From Trebouxia sp. TZW2008 (lineage: Eukaryota > Chlorophyta > Trebouxiophyceae > Trebouxiales > Trebouxiaceae), in the NCBI GenBank assembly GCA_002118135.1, contig BDIU01000066.1, forward strand, positions 120,824-184,823: DNA of 64,000 nt. The letters run 5' to 3'. Positions within the stretch are counted from its first letter, which is position 1; each line of letters begins with the position of its first letter. A program made the translations under genes and the position numbers. Positions 24,901 through 36,300 of the stretch are shown piece after piece. The notes under the pieces were generated by a model that had not been told where the DNA came from, did not search any database, and saw nothing but the letters and a program-made list of their open reading frames with translations.

Positions 24901-27011
24901 TGCCTCAGGCAGAGTCATCTTGTTGCACGAGGTCAAGAGCTGCAGCCAATGCAAGGGTCAGGAAGTCTTGCCACATCATTCATTCCAGAAGCGTGCTACT
25001 GTGGTTCTATGAGGTTGACACCATTCACAACAACTGCAAGAGCAAACAAGCGGGCGAGGATTGCCTGAGGAGGATTGGGACATCCTCATGCAGGGCCTTT
25101 TCTTGCAGGAGGTCATGAATTGCTTCCATTGCAAGGGCCAGGACAACCCGCCACAGCAGGAGAGGGGGCATGGGGTGGGGAGGAAAGCAGCAGGGTGCAC
25201 ACACTGACACAGTATCAGACAATCAAGACACAGGTTCTGGCAAGGCACACTGACTCACAGCAAGCATATGGTTTCCTCCTCGCAGCCGTCAGTGCTCAAC
25301 TGATGTAAAGCACTAGGAGGCAGTTGCATGCACACCACTTCACCATGTGTCGGATGCTGCCATAAGGATGATGCCCGCCGCAGCTTGTTGCTGTCTTGCT
25401 TGCTGCAAATTCGCACTCGAAAACGCATTACCCCAGGTTAGGCAGGCAAGTCTGACCTGAAGCAGCTCTGCAGATGTGAACTGGTCCGGCGCTGACTCCA
25501 AGCTGGTTTTGACAGCATCAGCCATCAAAGCAATTGCCATTGTCAACGCAGACCCAGCTGTCAAGTCCCACTCTTGTATCTGGAGCATGGCATGCATAGT
25601 AGCTAGCTGCTCCTGCAGTCGTGCAACCCAACAGCCAGTCAAGAGGTCATCTCTGAAGGGCACAGTCAGACACAACTTGCACAGAATTTGCATCACATGC
25701 ATTCAATACCATGCGATGCACTCCAGTTCGCCCTTGGTAAGCTGTCAGTGCTCTGAGCAAAACTGGACTTCCTGGGATTTTGACAGGCAACTAAAATACT
25801 GGAACCGTCATACAAAAGGAAATGCAGAAGGTTGTACAATGAGCAGCTTGCATTGGTTAGGCTGGAGTGGTTGGGCAGATAGCTCAACTGAACAGTACTG
25901 ACAAGGCCTTCTGGACTAGCTGTTGCTGCACAAGCTATGATGTACCCGTGCAGTCATTATGACGTCTAACAGCGCAGACTTCTCCTTGTCTCACCTTTGC
26001 TGTCATTTTGCTTGGCTCCAAAGCCCAGGGCTTGACAAGTTCCTCAAAGAAAGGCTCAGCAATCAGGTTCTGCTGCTCCCTTTCTGAGCGCTGCTCATAT
26101 ATCCTTGCCAAAGCAAGCGGCAGCTGCGCCACCTCTGATGCTGTGAGCCTCTCTGCATCACGGACTAGCTGCACGCCAACGCACAGCTGTTTTGGGGTTT
26201 GGTCAGGAGCTGACAAAAACACAATGAAGTGCACGCGGCGAGCGGGCTCGACGTAGACTCTGTGTGACTTCTGCCAGGATGTAGTGTCCAGCAGGCACCA
26301 CGTCATCTGAAGCACAATAGCTGATGCACTGGCAGGCGGCTGTGGCAAAAGTTTGGTGCTGCTCAAGCAAAGCTTTTGCACAGTCGGCAATGAGTTTATG
26401 TGTGTTTAGGCTGAGCGCTGGTGAGCATGCACCTCAAACAGGTCTTCAATTCTCTGGGCATCCTGCAACCTTTCTGAGAACCTGCTGCGCCGCACTGAGG
26501 ACACTGAAAGCTTCTGCAACTTCCGGCTTGCTTTATCATTGACTGAAGCGTCTGATGCTTCCCCTGACTTTGCTTGCTTGCGTTGTCCCCTTGGCCGTTG
26601 ATTTGAAGACTTGAGCACAATTGGCTTGGCTGCAGTTGCCTCCCTGCCCAAGCCTTGAAGCGAGAGTGGCTTCTGCAACGAGGGTCAGGTCTGATAAGCA
26701 AGGTCGATTTTCTGGCTATCTGGGATGGTCAGACAATGTTGACCCCTTTGATCCCAACACAAAACACTGCTGCGTACCTTAGTGTTGCTAACGCCAGCAA
26801 AGGCGACGTGCTTTGCCCGTGTTTTGCAAGCACAACCCGAGCGTAGCCTGCAACCAGGACAGCAGTTGCGCGCCTGCTCACAAGATGAGCTCAGCACACA
26901 TTTCAAATGCTGCCTTGGGGCTGAGGCCGTACCTGCTGCGAGTTCTCGCTCTGTCGCTTGAGTTGGTACTGATCTGACGAATGTATCGTGAAAGTGTGCT
27001 GAGAGACTCAA
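13328..27011 (-). CDS. RAP-domain (FASTK-like) organelle RNA-binding-type protein
   Basis: Twenty-one exons chain in phase to 1326 residues: 27011-26778, 26672-26433, 26168-25995, 25612-25457, 24652-24362, 23769-23618, 23109-22944, 22686-22513, 22202-22047, 20862-20566, 19918-19767, 19252-19132, 18320-18135, 17605-17459, 17037-16821, 16197-15992, 15659-15507, 14974-14783, 14475-14329, 14193-13966 and 13519-13328. The N-terminus (MSLSAHFHDTFVRS...) looks like an organelle transit peptide. Residues ~79-416 and ~417-731 are two copies of one five-exon block (shared motifs DAQRIEDLFE, EVAQLPLALAR, EQLATM, SPDETAQAAFLGVQT, ECDxAALKNLxWA). Helical repeats follow (DLSHVMWAVARL, DLSSILWSLAKL, DVSQTMRGLANL, DLCNFIWAFGGF), then a C-terminal RAP domain (TIDIALTEKKVAIEALGP...HRQNMLSALGW). 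RAP proteins act in chloroplast or mitochondrial RNA processing; the target here is unknown. The intron after exon 17605-17459 uses a GC donor. Confidence 0.85.
14670..14830 (-). repeat. Copy of RAP gene exon edge (exon 14974-14783)
   Basis: Forward ACCTGCTGTAGCAxTG recurs at 14680 and 14781; the right one is the real donor end of the exon, the left one lies in the intron. Confidence 0.6.
15295..15545 (-). repeat. Three copies of RAP gene exon 3' edge with donor
   Basis: Forward TAGGCTCAGCxTTGTCCAT occurs at about 15300, 15410 and 15508, each beside a possible donor. Only the last belongs to the exon 15659-15507. Shared GATCATGC spacers show that exon edge and intron were copied together (~110 bp period). 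Confidence 0.88.
15840..15960. repeat. (CA)n microsatellite
   Basis: A long CA run with TACACA and CATACG interruptions, inside a RAP gene intron. The long open frames across it are repeat artefacts. Confidence 0.95.
16640..16870 (-). repeat. Copy of RAP gene exon 3' edge (exon 17037-16821)
   Basis: 16645-16735 repeats 16810-16905: forward CATACCAxAGTCCTG, then GTAGCATGTC, TTCAGGCTCATGA and TGAGCAAGGC in the same order and spacing. Confidence 0.85.
18300..18480 (-). repeat. Duplicated exon 'HARR...GFY' in the RAP gene
   Basis: An upstream near-copy of the start of exon 18320-18135 begins at about 18469, after a good acceptor. It reads HARRVLCGFYSLCFYKSEAL against HARRLLWGFYTLRFYPPETL in the modelled exon. 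About 95 bp are conserved in frame, so it could be an alternative exon start rather than a relic. Confidence 0.8.
18800..19615 (-). repeat. Both edges of RAP exon 19252-19132 multiplied outward
   Basis: Donor-side copies (forward ACAGTGAGACCTGCxCACTGAGCA type) lie near 18822, 19030 and the real 19135. Acceptor-side copies (forward AGCTGTTGxC...GCCCTGTGACAG type) lie at the real 19231 and again near 19425 and 19568. Confidence 0.8.
20290..20640 (-). repeat. 3' edge copies of RAP exon 20862-20566
   Basis: Forward ACCTGCAGCxTTCCTGGCTTGATGACGCCACCAAG occurs near 20310 (diverged), 20440 and 20565; the last is the true exon end with donor. Period about 125 bp. Confidence 0.88.
20800..21430 (-). 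repeat. 5' edge copies of RAP exon 20862-20566
   Basis: Four units with ~180 bp period. Each has the exon start (forward TGTTGCAGGAGACCA type), the acceptor, GACAGGGGTCxxGGCATCCT, and a G-rich spacer with AGACAGTAAGCAGGAG. The first unit is the real exon; the others are intronic. Confidence 0.9.
22375..22490. repeat. 57-bp near-perfect direct repeat
   Basis: GACAAAGACACxGGCAAGGGCTTTTAGAGCAG occurs twice back to back inside a RAP gene intron, almost identical and therefore recent. Confidence 0.85.
23785..24340. repeat. Short tandem repeats in RAP gene intron
   Basis: At 23785-23960, three ~55 bp units of the type TGCTCAACAxxATTCTGxxCCAxATC. At 24265-24345, 15-bp units of the type CTGTGCAATGTGxxT. 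Confidence 0.7.
24590..25150 (-). repeat. 5' edge copies of RAP exon 24652-24362
   Basis: The exon start (forward GCCTCCCGCAGxGTC...GAGGTCAACAGCTGCAGCC) recurs, decayed, near 24775, 24900 and 25080 with TGCAAGG(G)TCAGGA intron sequence. This is the same arrangement as at 20800-21430 on the paralogous exon. Confidence 0.8.
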
Positions 27012-27866
27012 CTGGGTTCATGCGTTACTGCCGCTGCGCAGGCTTACCGACGACTCGCTGACTCGTATGAAACGCGGTCTCCGACCTCAATCAACCAATG
27101 CGACAAGTCGCCTGCTGTGTCACTTGACCGAGATACATTAGTAGCCTAATCTGGCTAAACTTTATTATGCTATGATATGCCATGCCATCCTATGCCATGC
27201 AAATTGCAACGCAACGCAACGCAATCGATGCTTAATAGTATTTAGGCTTGTAATGCTGGCTGTACATCCGCTCTGGCTGTATGCAAGAGTTTGAGTTCAA
27301 TGATGACAGGAACGGTTCCTGACCACTTCATTCTGTTGCCTGAGTTTACTGTAGTGTGCACTTTATCACGTTGGTTCCATGGTAGTCTGTAATTATTCTG
27401 GTTCCTTCAACTTTGCTGTAATGCAGACCTTCAGTGAAATAGTGAACTGCCCCCCTAGCTCTCTGGATCTTCACGACTAGTTTCTCTAGTCAGCAAATGT
27501 AAGTAAAGCGATAAGTACTAGCTGAATCACAGGGATGGTTTCAGAGAAATGCAGAGATCTAGAGAGCAGCCTGTAGGGTATTGCATACACAAAGGCACCA
27601 TTACCCCTGCTTTCATATCCTTAAACATGAAGATACAGGAATCTGGCAGGACAATGCACAGACATGCAGACACTCCTCCTCAGTACACCATGTTATGAAC
27701 CTGGAAAGCTTAGTACTAGCACATGGTCTCTGGACAGACATGCAAGCTTATATGCCTTGATTCTCATGACAGATTCGGCACCGGCATCCACACCAAAAGG
27801 CACTATAACACTTGTGTGTCGACTTATGCTGCAAATGCTCAATACTGCCTTGTTGATACATATCCC
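27012..27866. promoter_or_regulatory. RAP gene upstream region / FHA gene 3' flank
   Basis: A relatively AT-rich gap of 855 bp. It contains a short AACGC pentamer run near 27206 and an ATGCCAT-type repeat near 27177. No coding signal is seen; the left end should hold the promoter of the minus-strand RAP gene. Confidence 0.45.
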
Positions 27867-29118
27867 TCACAACACCAAGTTTTGAGACCTGACGACAAGC
27901 CTATGCACAGCTAAGTGGTTGACAACAAACAAGAGATGTATGCCAGCAAGATCAATCAGGCTCAGATGATGCAGTGGTATGCTGTGATGCTGCACAAGTT
28001 GCATGCCGTTGACAAACACAGTCCGCCTGCCCAAATTGGTGAACAGAAAGGAGCCATCAGGACAGAATGACAGATGAGCTTGCTGACGGGAGACCTTTCT
28101 TGCATCTCCTTCTTCTGAAAGGTCTAAATCTACCTGCGCAATCAGAAAGGTGATATCTGAGCCCTGGTCAGATGCTCTGTGCGTCAGATATGCCTTTGAT
28201 GGGATGATATTATGCTGATTTGTAGTGGCTGGGGAATAGCAGGCATAGCTGACAGTGGCACCGTCTTCTACATATTCTTGTTTGTGTTAGACGCGTGTTG
28301 TGTCATGCCATGGCACATTTGATTTTGCTGGGTGTAATGGACATCTGTGCAACTCAGCATCACAGCCGTCAACATAGATGAGACAGGACTGATGCCGCAC
28401 ATACTTAGCACCTATACTGGATTGTGCAATTGATTGCATCTATCATTAGCCTAACAGAAAATTGATATTTTGGAGGAACAAACAAGACTGGATGTGTGGC
28501 ACAAAAGCATACCTTGCCAAGGCTGTTTGTAGATCGTCCTAGGTCAACTGCAGAGGATTTGATCAAGTAGCGCATGTGACTGCCGCAAAGAACTGCAATT
28601 GCCCTCCTAGAGTCAAGCTCTCTGTCATGTGCTGCGCCTGAGAGCTGCTCCAATCGGCCAATGTCAGCTAGACTGAACATTAGGCTGTGACTTCGGCTTA
28701 TTTGATCATCTTTGACATCAGGTACAGTTAATGCTTGATCAGTGGCTGTGTCTGTTGGATCATGCATGCGCTGCTTTGCCTCCAAACTGCTCAAATGTTG
28801 TGCAAGCTGCAGTAGCTGAGCCTGTACATGGCATCCAGATGTTTCCTGTGAAGCCCTAATGCTTAGGGTCATGCGCACCGCGCAGAAGCATCAAGCCCTG
28901 ATTTGCAAGCTGAAATGATAGCATTTGAAGAGTGAATGGTAGCCTTGACGTGCACAGCTAGGACTTGGAATTACCTCGTACAGCTGACACATGTGATGTA
29001 AGTGTTTTTGGCGGCGAAGAAGCACTGTGACTTCTGTTGTCTCTGTCTTCACTGCACCTGCAAGAAGTTGAGGCTGCAGAACACTTGCCAGGTGATTCGA
29101 TATTGAAATCGCCTTCAT
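27867..29118 (-). CDS. FHA-domain protein resembling microspherule protein 1 (MCRS1)
   Basis: Three exons, 29118-28975, 28845-28513 and 28133-27867, give 247 residues in phase. The C-terminal half is an FHA domain: AVLCGSHMRYLIKSSAVDLG, then GRSTNS, VDLDLSEEGDARKVSRQQA, NLGRRTVFVNG and a hydrophobic end. The VRYLM/VDLDL.EEG wording is typical of the MCRS1 branch of FHA proteins, which bind phosphothreonine and work in nuclear chromatin complexes (NSL/INO80 in animals). The N-terminal half is helical without a known motif. The first exon is the weakest part: an upstream in-frame extension or another start is possible. The intron 1 acceptor was placed at 28846 because the frame is closed by a stop further upstream. 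Confidence 0.72.
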
Positions 29119-29584
29119 CGTTTTGCACCTGAGGCTTCCGACGTGCCTTGCCTTGCCATAGCGTCGCCGAACAGGGCCATGGTATCCTGACTACCACTTT
29201 CGTACAAAGAAGCAACACATGGCTCATCTTCATCTAACCTTTGTCTTTTTCGAGACAACATGCTTTGAGAGCACTTGTGGCTTCTGTTGCCAACCGCGCA
29301 GTTGAGGCGGTGCAGCTAGTGCTTAGGATCCACAGGACCTTGACCGACGGGTCGAAACGAGACCCCACTACTTGGGGACAAGCCTCTTCAGTCACTGTAT
29401 CAAGCTGTGCTCTCAAATCACAAAAGGATTCGGCGTGGTTGCGAGTAGTCGCTTTGGTTTTTTTGTAGACCTGCTTGTTTGGCGCACTGTGAATCTGGAC
29501 AGCTGACGCTGCGCACACATGCACAGACGCTCTGCTCAACTCAAGCTTTGACTGCCCTCAGTTGCGCTTCAGCTTGCTCTTGCA
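29119..29584. promoter_or_regulatory. Shared divergent promoter region, FHA / SET-MYND genes
   Basis: 466 bp between divergent starts. Open frames here lack homology. Role inferred from layout only. Confidence 0.4.
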
Positions 29585-31262
29585 ATGTGCAGCGCAGCAG
29601 CGGCCGGAGCAGCGACAAAGGATGACATCAAACCTTTACTCAGCCAAACGTCGTGCCAACAAAGTTGCACGCGTAGCCCGTCATACCATCGTTGCACGCT
29701 GCATGTTGGCTCATCTAAATTGTCAGGCAACAAGCACGACTCATTGCAGAGCTAATTGTCGATGCAACCTTCTGACGGACGTGTAAATCCGACTGCGCGT
29801 GGCGAAGACACTTTCTTTTCTGACTCGCCATGTCACCTCTCCAGAAATGTCTTAGTGTAAGAAGACCTGAACAAATCTGCAAGCCTTCAACAAGACTTGA
29901 TTTGTAGCCAATGGGCTTCAATGTAACTATCCCTGCAGGGGCCGACATCTGTCAGCATCAACCCCTCTACCTGCAGGACAGGTGAGCTAGCAGGCTTGCT
30001 GAGTGCCTCGTTCACTTCTTGATTCTGATTTGGCCGTGTTTCAGGTTGTGCTGTCATCTGAAGCCTACCTGACAGCATTGATACCCTCGTATAAGAAAAG
30101 GATTTGTCACTTCTGCTTGGAGGACCACCAAAAGCGCCTGAGCGTGTCCTGCAGTAAGGAAGTACCTCTGCTGCAAGTCGTGCATAAACAGCTGAAGAGA
30201 TGTCAGCAATCTTGTCCTTTGCCAAAAGGCTATGAATGCAACTCATGACGTGTTCAGCATCTTGGATTGGTGTTGCAATGGCTTGCCAAGATCCATGATG
30301 GACCATGCAGACTGGTTGCTGCCAAGCAGTGTATTGCTGTATCATCAACTCTTCGCTCATCAAGCAGATGTGCATATGCAGAGGCATGCAATCAGGCTTG
30401 GTACTGCTCAGAGCGATGCAAAGAAGCACATCTCACAGGCACTGCAGACGCAGAGTCAAATGACCGCCAATCTAGCTCAAAGCAAGCTCATACCAGGCAC
30501 CTTGTGCCACACAGCCTCACATGCGCTGTGCTGAAGGGCTTCTCCAGCATCAAGTGTGACCCAAACATGGAGTCTGTTGTCAGGATGTGCCTTGATGCAA
30601 TGGCACTGCAGTTCCTGCAGCATCAGCAAGGTGTGGCTTGAAACTGCTATCTGCACAGCTCCTGATTCATCTAACAGCGCAGCATGCTGTTGCCTGCTGT
30701 CAAGTACTATTGCATGTGAGCCCTGAAATACTGCAGATGCCAATGGACTCATCAGGAGACAATCAGATGTTGAGCATGACGCTGTCCCTGGCTCACACAC
30801 AGATGGCATTGGCTTGCCCTTGAGCCAGCTACACATCAGTCAGCAAGATGCTACTGAAACAGCTAGTCAGCAGTCATCTGCAGACATGACTGCTCAGCAA
30901 TTGACGGCCACTGCAAAAGGTGCTAGCTGTCATGGTATGCAGCAGCAGCAGCAGCAGCAGCAGGTGGAGGAACTCAGTCTCCCAGTCATTGGCCATTCAG
31001 ACCTCACATGCCTGCAGAGTCATGCTGCAGATTTTACAAGCAAGGATACCAGAGACTGGCTGATCAATCTGAGGTTTCTAAGGAATTGCATGCAGCACGC
31101 CAAGTGGCCTGGACCCATCTGGACTGAAGCTGAGCTGCTGCATATGGTGGGCCAAATTGCCTCCAACAACTTCGGCATTTACTCCATGAAATCCAGGAGG
31201 CACACTCCCAACAGCCCAAATCCATTGCAGCAAGATCAGCGGCAGCAGCAGCAGCAACATGA

Positions 31263-31295
<33 letters not shown>

Positions 31296-32780
31296 GTGTG
31301 AGCATTGTCAGCAGCGACTTGAGCAGCAGCAGCAGCAGCAAGTGGAGCATCAACGAGAACAGCAGCAGCAGCAGCAGCCACAGCAACAATGTCAGCAGCG
31401 GCAGCATTCTGGACAGGAACGTGAGCAGCAGCTGCAAAAGCAGCAAAGACAAGCTCTGAACGACATGCAGCAGGCTGCTAGCTTAGACAGAGAGGCTTGC
31501 AATTCACCATTGCCACCTGCTGCCTCAACTGATGGCCAGACGACACAAGACAGCTGTCCCAACTGTGACATCCACAGCAACAATTGTCTTTCAGTGTTGC
31601 CAGGGCAACATTCAGTCCCTGAACCATCTGGGCTTGCGCCATGGCCCATGCAAGACAGTACAAGGCTGCCCTTTTCACTTGTCCGGAGTGACAGCAATAC
31701 CACCTCACAGTCAAAGCCACTTGAGACACCTGTGGGCATAAACATTGATACAACCCCGGCCAAGCCAGTTCAGACGTGTGTCAACACAAAAGCTGATGCA
31801 GCAGAAGCTGCTTTGGCTGCTGTGCACAAACCACTCAAAGAGGATGCAGTTGGGAGGGAGCTGTACATCACGGCTTCCTTCTTCAACCACTCTTGTGAGC
31901 CCAACTGCATGAAAGAGCGTGATAGCCAGCAGCCTGGCATTGCTGTTGTCACAACGCTACGAGACATCGAGGCAAGTGTTGGCCTGCATCTGACTTGCTT
32001 TGCTGCATGCACAGCTCAAGAAGTCTGTTGATGGCAATGACCTCATGACAGCCCTTACTCGTATTTGAGATTCAGCAGAAGAGCAAACTGCTGGCCAATT
32101 GCATTGCTGCCTACCGTAGAGCGCAAAACTCGTACGCCTTCTCATCGGCATCTGCAGTGACAGAGTCAGAGCCCATCAAAGAACCACATCTGCAGTTGCA
32201 GTCGCCCAAGCTCACAAAGCCAAAGCTGCCACAGTCAGCACCTCACATGTGCATGCAGTGCGCCAGCTGAGGATTATCAAACACATTTGACTGGTGGTAT
32301 GTATCGCTGCCTTGTCTGTGACAAGGAGAACGGCCAGCCCGTTGGCTGTGCTGTAGATCTTTGCTGCATTTCAACACTTTCATGTAGCAGCTGAACTGCT
32401 TGGACGACAAGGTCAGCTTTCCTCTTGTGCAGGAGGGCGAGGCCTTGACAATCAGCTATATTGATCTTGAGCTGCCCCGCTCAGCTCGCCAGCTTGAACT
32501 CAAAACCAACTTTTTCTTTGACTGCAAGTGCCCTAGGTGAGATGTCTGTACTGCTTGCAACTCCCCACCCAACAAGAGCTTGACTGCCATTCCTATTTTG
32601 TGTCATGAGCAGTGTTTATTGAGCCACATACAGGTGTTGGTCAAGTAGGCTAAGTCTCACTGCAGGTGTGAGAGGGAGCTTCAAGAGGGCTCACAGAAAT
32701 GCAGTTACTCTAACAGTCAAAGTCAACGCAAGAATCAGGCACCCAAACGGCGGGGTGCCAAAGCACGTGTCAGCCGCTGA
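29585..32780 (+). CDS. SET and MYND domain (SMYD-type) lysine methyltransferase with Gln-rich insert
   Basis: Seven exons join in phase to 632 residues: 29585-29663, 29908-29981, 30045-30153, 30382-30630, 30803-31971, 32433-32536 and 32666-32780. The split SET domain starts GRHLSASTPLPAGQVVLSSE. It is interrupted by a MYND zinc finger (CHFC ... CKACNQAWYCSERC), then resumes with NNFGIYS, SFFNHSCEPNC, EEGEALTISY and the post-SET CKCPRC. These SAM- and zinc-binding motifs all look intact. Unusually, exon 5 (1169 bp) carries a Gln-rich insert of about 90 residues coded by CAG/CAA repeats, followed by a long Ser/Thr-rich stretch before NHSCEPNC. The intron after 31971 has a GC donor (GAG|GCAAGT). 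The first exon and its donor are the least certain. Confidence 0.82.
30942..31455 (+). repeat. Coding CAG/CAA trinucleotide repeats
   Basis: A pure (CAG)7 tract at about 30942-30962 and interrupted CAG runs from 31230 to 31455, all in frame as glutamine. The opposite strand shows long poly-Ala and poly-Leu frames that are artefacts. Confidence 0.95.
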
Positions 32781-33316
32781 CTTGAATGACAGCCATATGT
32801 TTGATGCAGCTGCGGAAAATTGCCATGCAGTACATGCCTACCAGCCTGTTTGGCATCAATTGTGACCTTGTAAGCCGTCAAAGCATTTGAGTCATAACTT
32901 TGTTTGGCTTCGCTCAGACCATGAGCTAGGTTGCTACGATCTTCATCATGAAACACAATGTTGCGTCAAGAGCAGCTATAACTTCAGTTGTTGAAGCTGA
33001 CTTCGTTGTAGGCTTGTGCAAGCACCCCTAGTGCAGACACTTGATTGTCACTATTCCTTTGCAATCAACCAAAACCAGTGTTAGATATCAGCTGGACGAC
33101 CAGCATGTTTGCCATTGTCACATTATCAGACATGTGCGAATGCTGATACAGCCAAGTCTTGAAGTATTCAACTTGGTTTGGTTCCCACTTTCCCACAACA
33201 CTAACCAGCTTTCACAGACAGTTCATTCAAGAGATCTGCTACACTGCAAGCGATTCATTTGAAGAGTCCCAAGGTCAGCACGGCGCACTGTTGTAAACAG
33301 ACAAGCTACCAGAAAT
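32781..33316. other. Convergent intergenic region
   Basis: Between the stops of the SET/MYND gene and the PHD gene. No gene is seen; it must hold two 3' UTRs. A TGTAA element, the usual poly(A) signal of green algae, occurs near 32868, but this is weak evidence. Confidence 0.45.
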
Positions 33317-36300
33317 TCACAAGGTAAAGTATTTGCCAGCCTTTGTAGCGATCTCAAAGTCATTCTGCAGCTCTTGCAGAACACCTGATAATGCCTTGAA
33401 CTGCTGCTTGGCTTTGACACCATCTGCAATCTCTTGCAGAGTGGCACTAGATACGCCCTCAAGCCATGTCAACACTGCATCCCTTGTAACAGGACTGCCA
33501 GCTGCCTGCATAAAGCAAGCCATTGCTCATGCGCTGAGCAGCAGGCTGTGCGTTGTCTTGTCATGCAAGCAATGCTCTTGCAAAGCAGATCCAGCGTACA
33601 GCCTGCACATAACGAGCGCATGCAATGTGTACATACCCTGTCACAGTAACATGCATTTGGAGGCAGCGTCCACAGATGTCAACTGAAGCTTAGTGCACAG
33701 GGCCCAGCTCTATGTCGTATGTGACGCCTACAAGACCTTGCTTTGACCACATTAGCACAGATTCTTTTTTTGAAAGAGCCTGACATTGTTTACCTCACTC
33801 TCATCTGCTGCATCAGCATCTCCACGTGGCAAAGGAGCCCAGCTGACCCTCTTCAAGCTGCTGTCACTTGCCCTCTTGCCTGGCATTGCTGTGGAACCCC
33901 CTGCAGCAATTCACAGAGCTGCAGCCTAGCTGTGTGTTGAGCGTAAATCATGCCCTTGCTTGCAAACTATTTAGCCTAAAGTACATGGCAGCAGCTTTGC
34001 AGAGCAGTTTGCCATACTGAATCTTCTGTGTGATACACCTCGTTCGCAGTCATCACCAACAACAATGCCAGTGTCATCAAAATGCACCAGCGTCTGGCAA
34101 CATGCGCCTTATACACAGACTTCAAGAGCACAAAGTTTGGCAGAGTCAGTTTACCTTTAGCAGAGTCAGCAGCTGCCTCAAATGCCAGAACAGCCTTAGC
34201 TGGTGTGACTGCAAATGAGCTGGGCATACCAGGGGTACCCACTCCACCTTCTTCAACCACATGACCAGGAGTGTGAGGCGTCAATGGCGCACTCACATCT
34301 GATCTACCTACAAGACATGCTGCAGCAGTCAACATAATCGACGTGGACACTGCACCTTGTCTTTAATCACAGAACCATGCTACATCGTTCCAGCTTTGAG
34401 GACACAGTCAACTCACATCTTTTGGCATGATGCATGATGGGTCAATTTGTTTGACGACAGCTCCGCAACAGAGCTCATGCAGAGCCAACACCCTTAGAGA
34501 AGCTGCTGGCGCCGACGATGCACTTGTGAAGAACAAGTGAACAGCATAGCTCACTTTTGACTCAATGAGACAGAGATAGGCTGAGGACAAGGTGAGCGTC
34601 TGTCACATTACCATTTGCTGCATGCACTGAGCTAAACAATGCACCAAACCTGATCTGACCCTACACATGGGCAAAACAGCCAGAGTGAATCAGACCAAGC
34701 TGTCAATGCTGCAACTGCCGAGTGGCTTTACCTGAGATTGCTGCTGTCTTTTTTGCTTTTTGGGCAGCACCAAGAGCAGCCTTGTACTCTGCCAGGCTTG
34801 CTTGCATGTCAGCCATGTCACGCAGCATCTGCTGCTCCTTTGCCTGCCTTTCAGCGCGTTCATCCTCCCATTGTTGCCTTTCAGCGCACTCAGCCTCCCA
34901 TTGCTGCTGCTGACGCTGCCTTTCAGAGCTTGTCCTTTCAGCCTGCTCCTTTTCCAACTGCTGCTGCTGTTCCTTCAACTCTTTTGCTTCAGCAAGCTGC
35001 TTTTGCCATTCTGCCCTTTCAAGCTCCTGCTGCTGCATTTGTTTCTTTGTCTCTTCTGCTTCAGCAAGCTGCTTCTGCCATTCTGCCCGCTCTTGGTCAT
35101 GAGCGACTTTGCTCTCTGCTAGCTGCTTGGCAGCTGCTGCCCTGTCAGCTTCCAGCTTGTCCAACCTCTCGGTCACCGCCAGGACGCTAGTCTGCATGAC
35201 CTGCAGCTGCTTGTCAGCTGCCTGCTGGTCAGTGTACAGCTTCTCGGTGACTTTCTTCATGTCAGACTGAGCCTTTCTGAGCTGCTCGGTTGCAGCTTGC
35301 TTGTCAAGTTTGAGAGACTGGATCTCAGCTTGACTCTTCTTCTCAGCCTCTTGAGCACCCTGCACATTGCATGAGCAAGCTCATTGGGTATGGACCATAG
35401 TGAAAGTACATGATGTGCCCAATGCATTTGCCAAACAAGTCTGCAACCCTCCCAGACAATGCAGTTGATGCAATCCAGTAAGTGAAGGTAAGAGTGTATG
35501 CAGAGTTCAGCTGTTTGGAAGTCAGAGATGGAAAGTCAGCAGCAAGCAGTCCAGCAAAAAGTTTTGACGTGACAGCATGCCTTTATTCACTGGACTTGAG
35601 GACAAGGTTGCTGTATGATCATTGCACGCAAAATGATGCTTGATTGTACAGGCATCATTCTCTACTGCTTGGACTGCAACAATAAATGGCACAAGCATCA
35701 CTGTGCCGTGTCATAGCATTTTGAGGAACGACCTCATAGAAGGTACCCTTAGCCGTTTTGCTGTAAAGATCCAAAAGCTTACCTTCTGTTTGCCCAGCTC
35801 AAGAGCCTTCTTGCTGAGCTTCAGCTTCTCCTCCTTTACCCGCTCACTCATCCTGGATTCAATGCTGCGCCGCAACTCTTCTTCTGCAGCTGCTTGCTTG
35901 CTGCTCTGCTCCTGCTCAGCAATCTGCAATGCAACAGGACCAGCAATTAAGCATGGTCTCTGAGCGAAGGCTACACCACTGGTGTGCTGCATTGACTGAC
36001 ATGCTGTTATCAGGCTTTGCAACATCAGCACAAGTGAAGCATGATGTCATCAGTATAAAGAGTGTGAATGTCCTTGCTTCAATGACATCACAGGAAGAGT
36101 CTGTCAACAACAACCTGCTTCAGCACATAATGACGATTGCACAATTTTCAGATTTGCCCAGAAGGGTTACATGTCAGCAGAACATGCACGCTTGCGCAGA
36201 ACTCTCATTTGCGACAGGCACACCCCCATACGCGACTAGTTATTGCATTGCTGCTCTGCCTGCTTGTGTTTAACGGAAAACAAGTCGTCAACAGCTTCAG

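Noticed and set aside
13328..27011. Two tandem RAP-family genes instead of one
   Set aside because: The first block has no terminal domain or stop, and its last exon joins the second block in phase 2. One gene is simpler, though cDNA is needed.
31064..31452. Minus-strand poly-Ala and poly-Leu frames
   Set aside because: Complement of the CAG tracts in the SET/MYND exon.
34738..35190. Plus-strand Leu/Pro/Ala-rich open frames
   Set aside because: Antisense shadows of the coiled-coil exon of the PHD gene.
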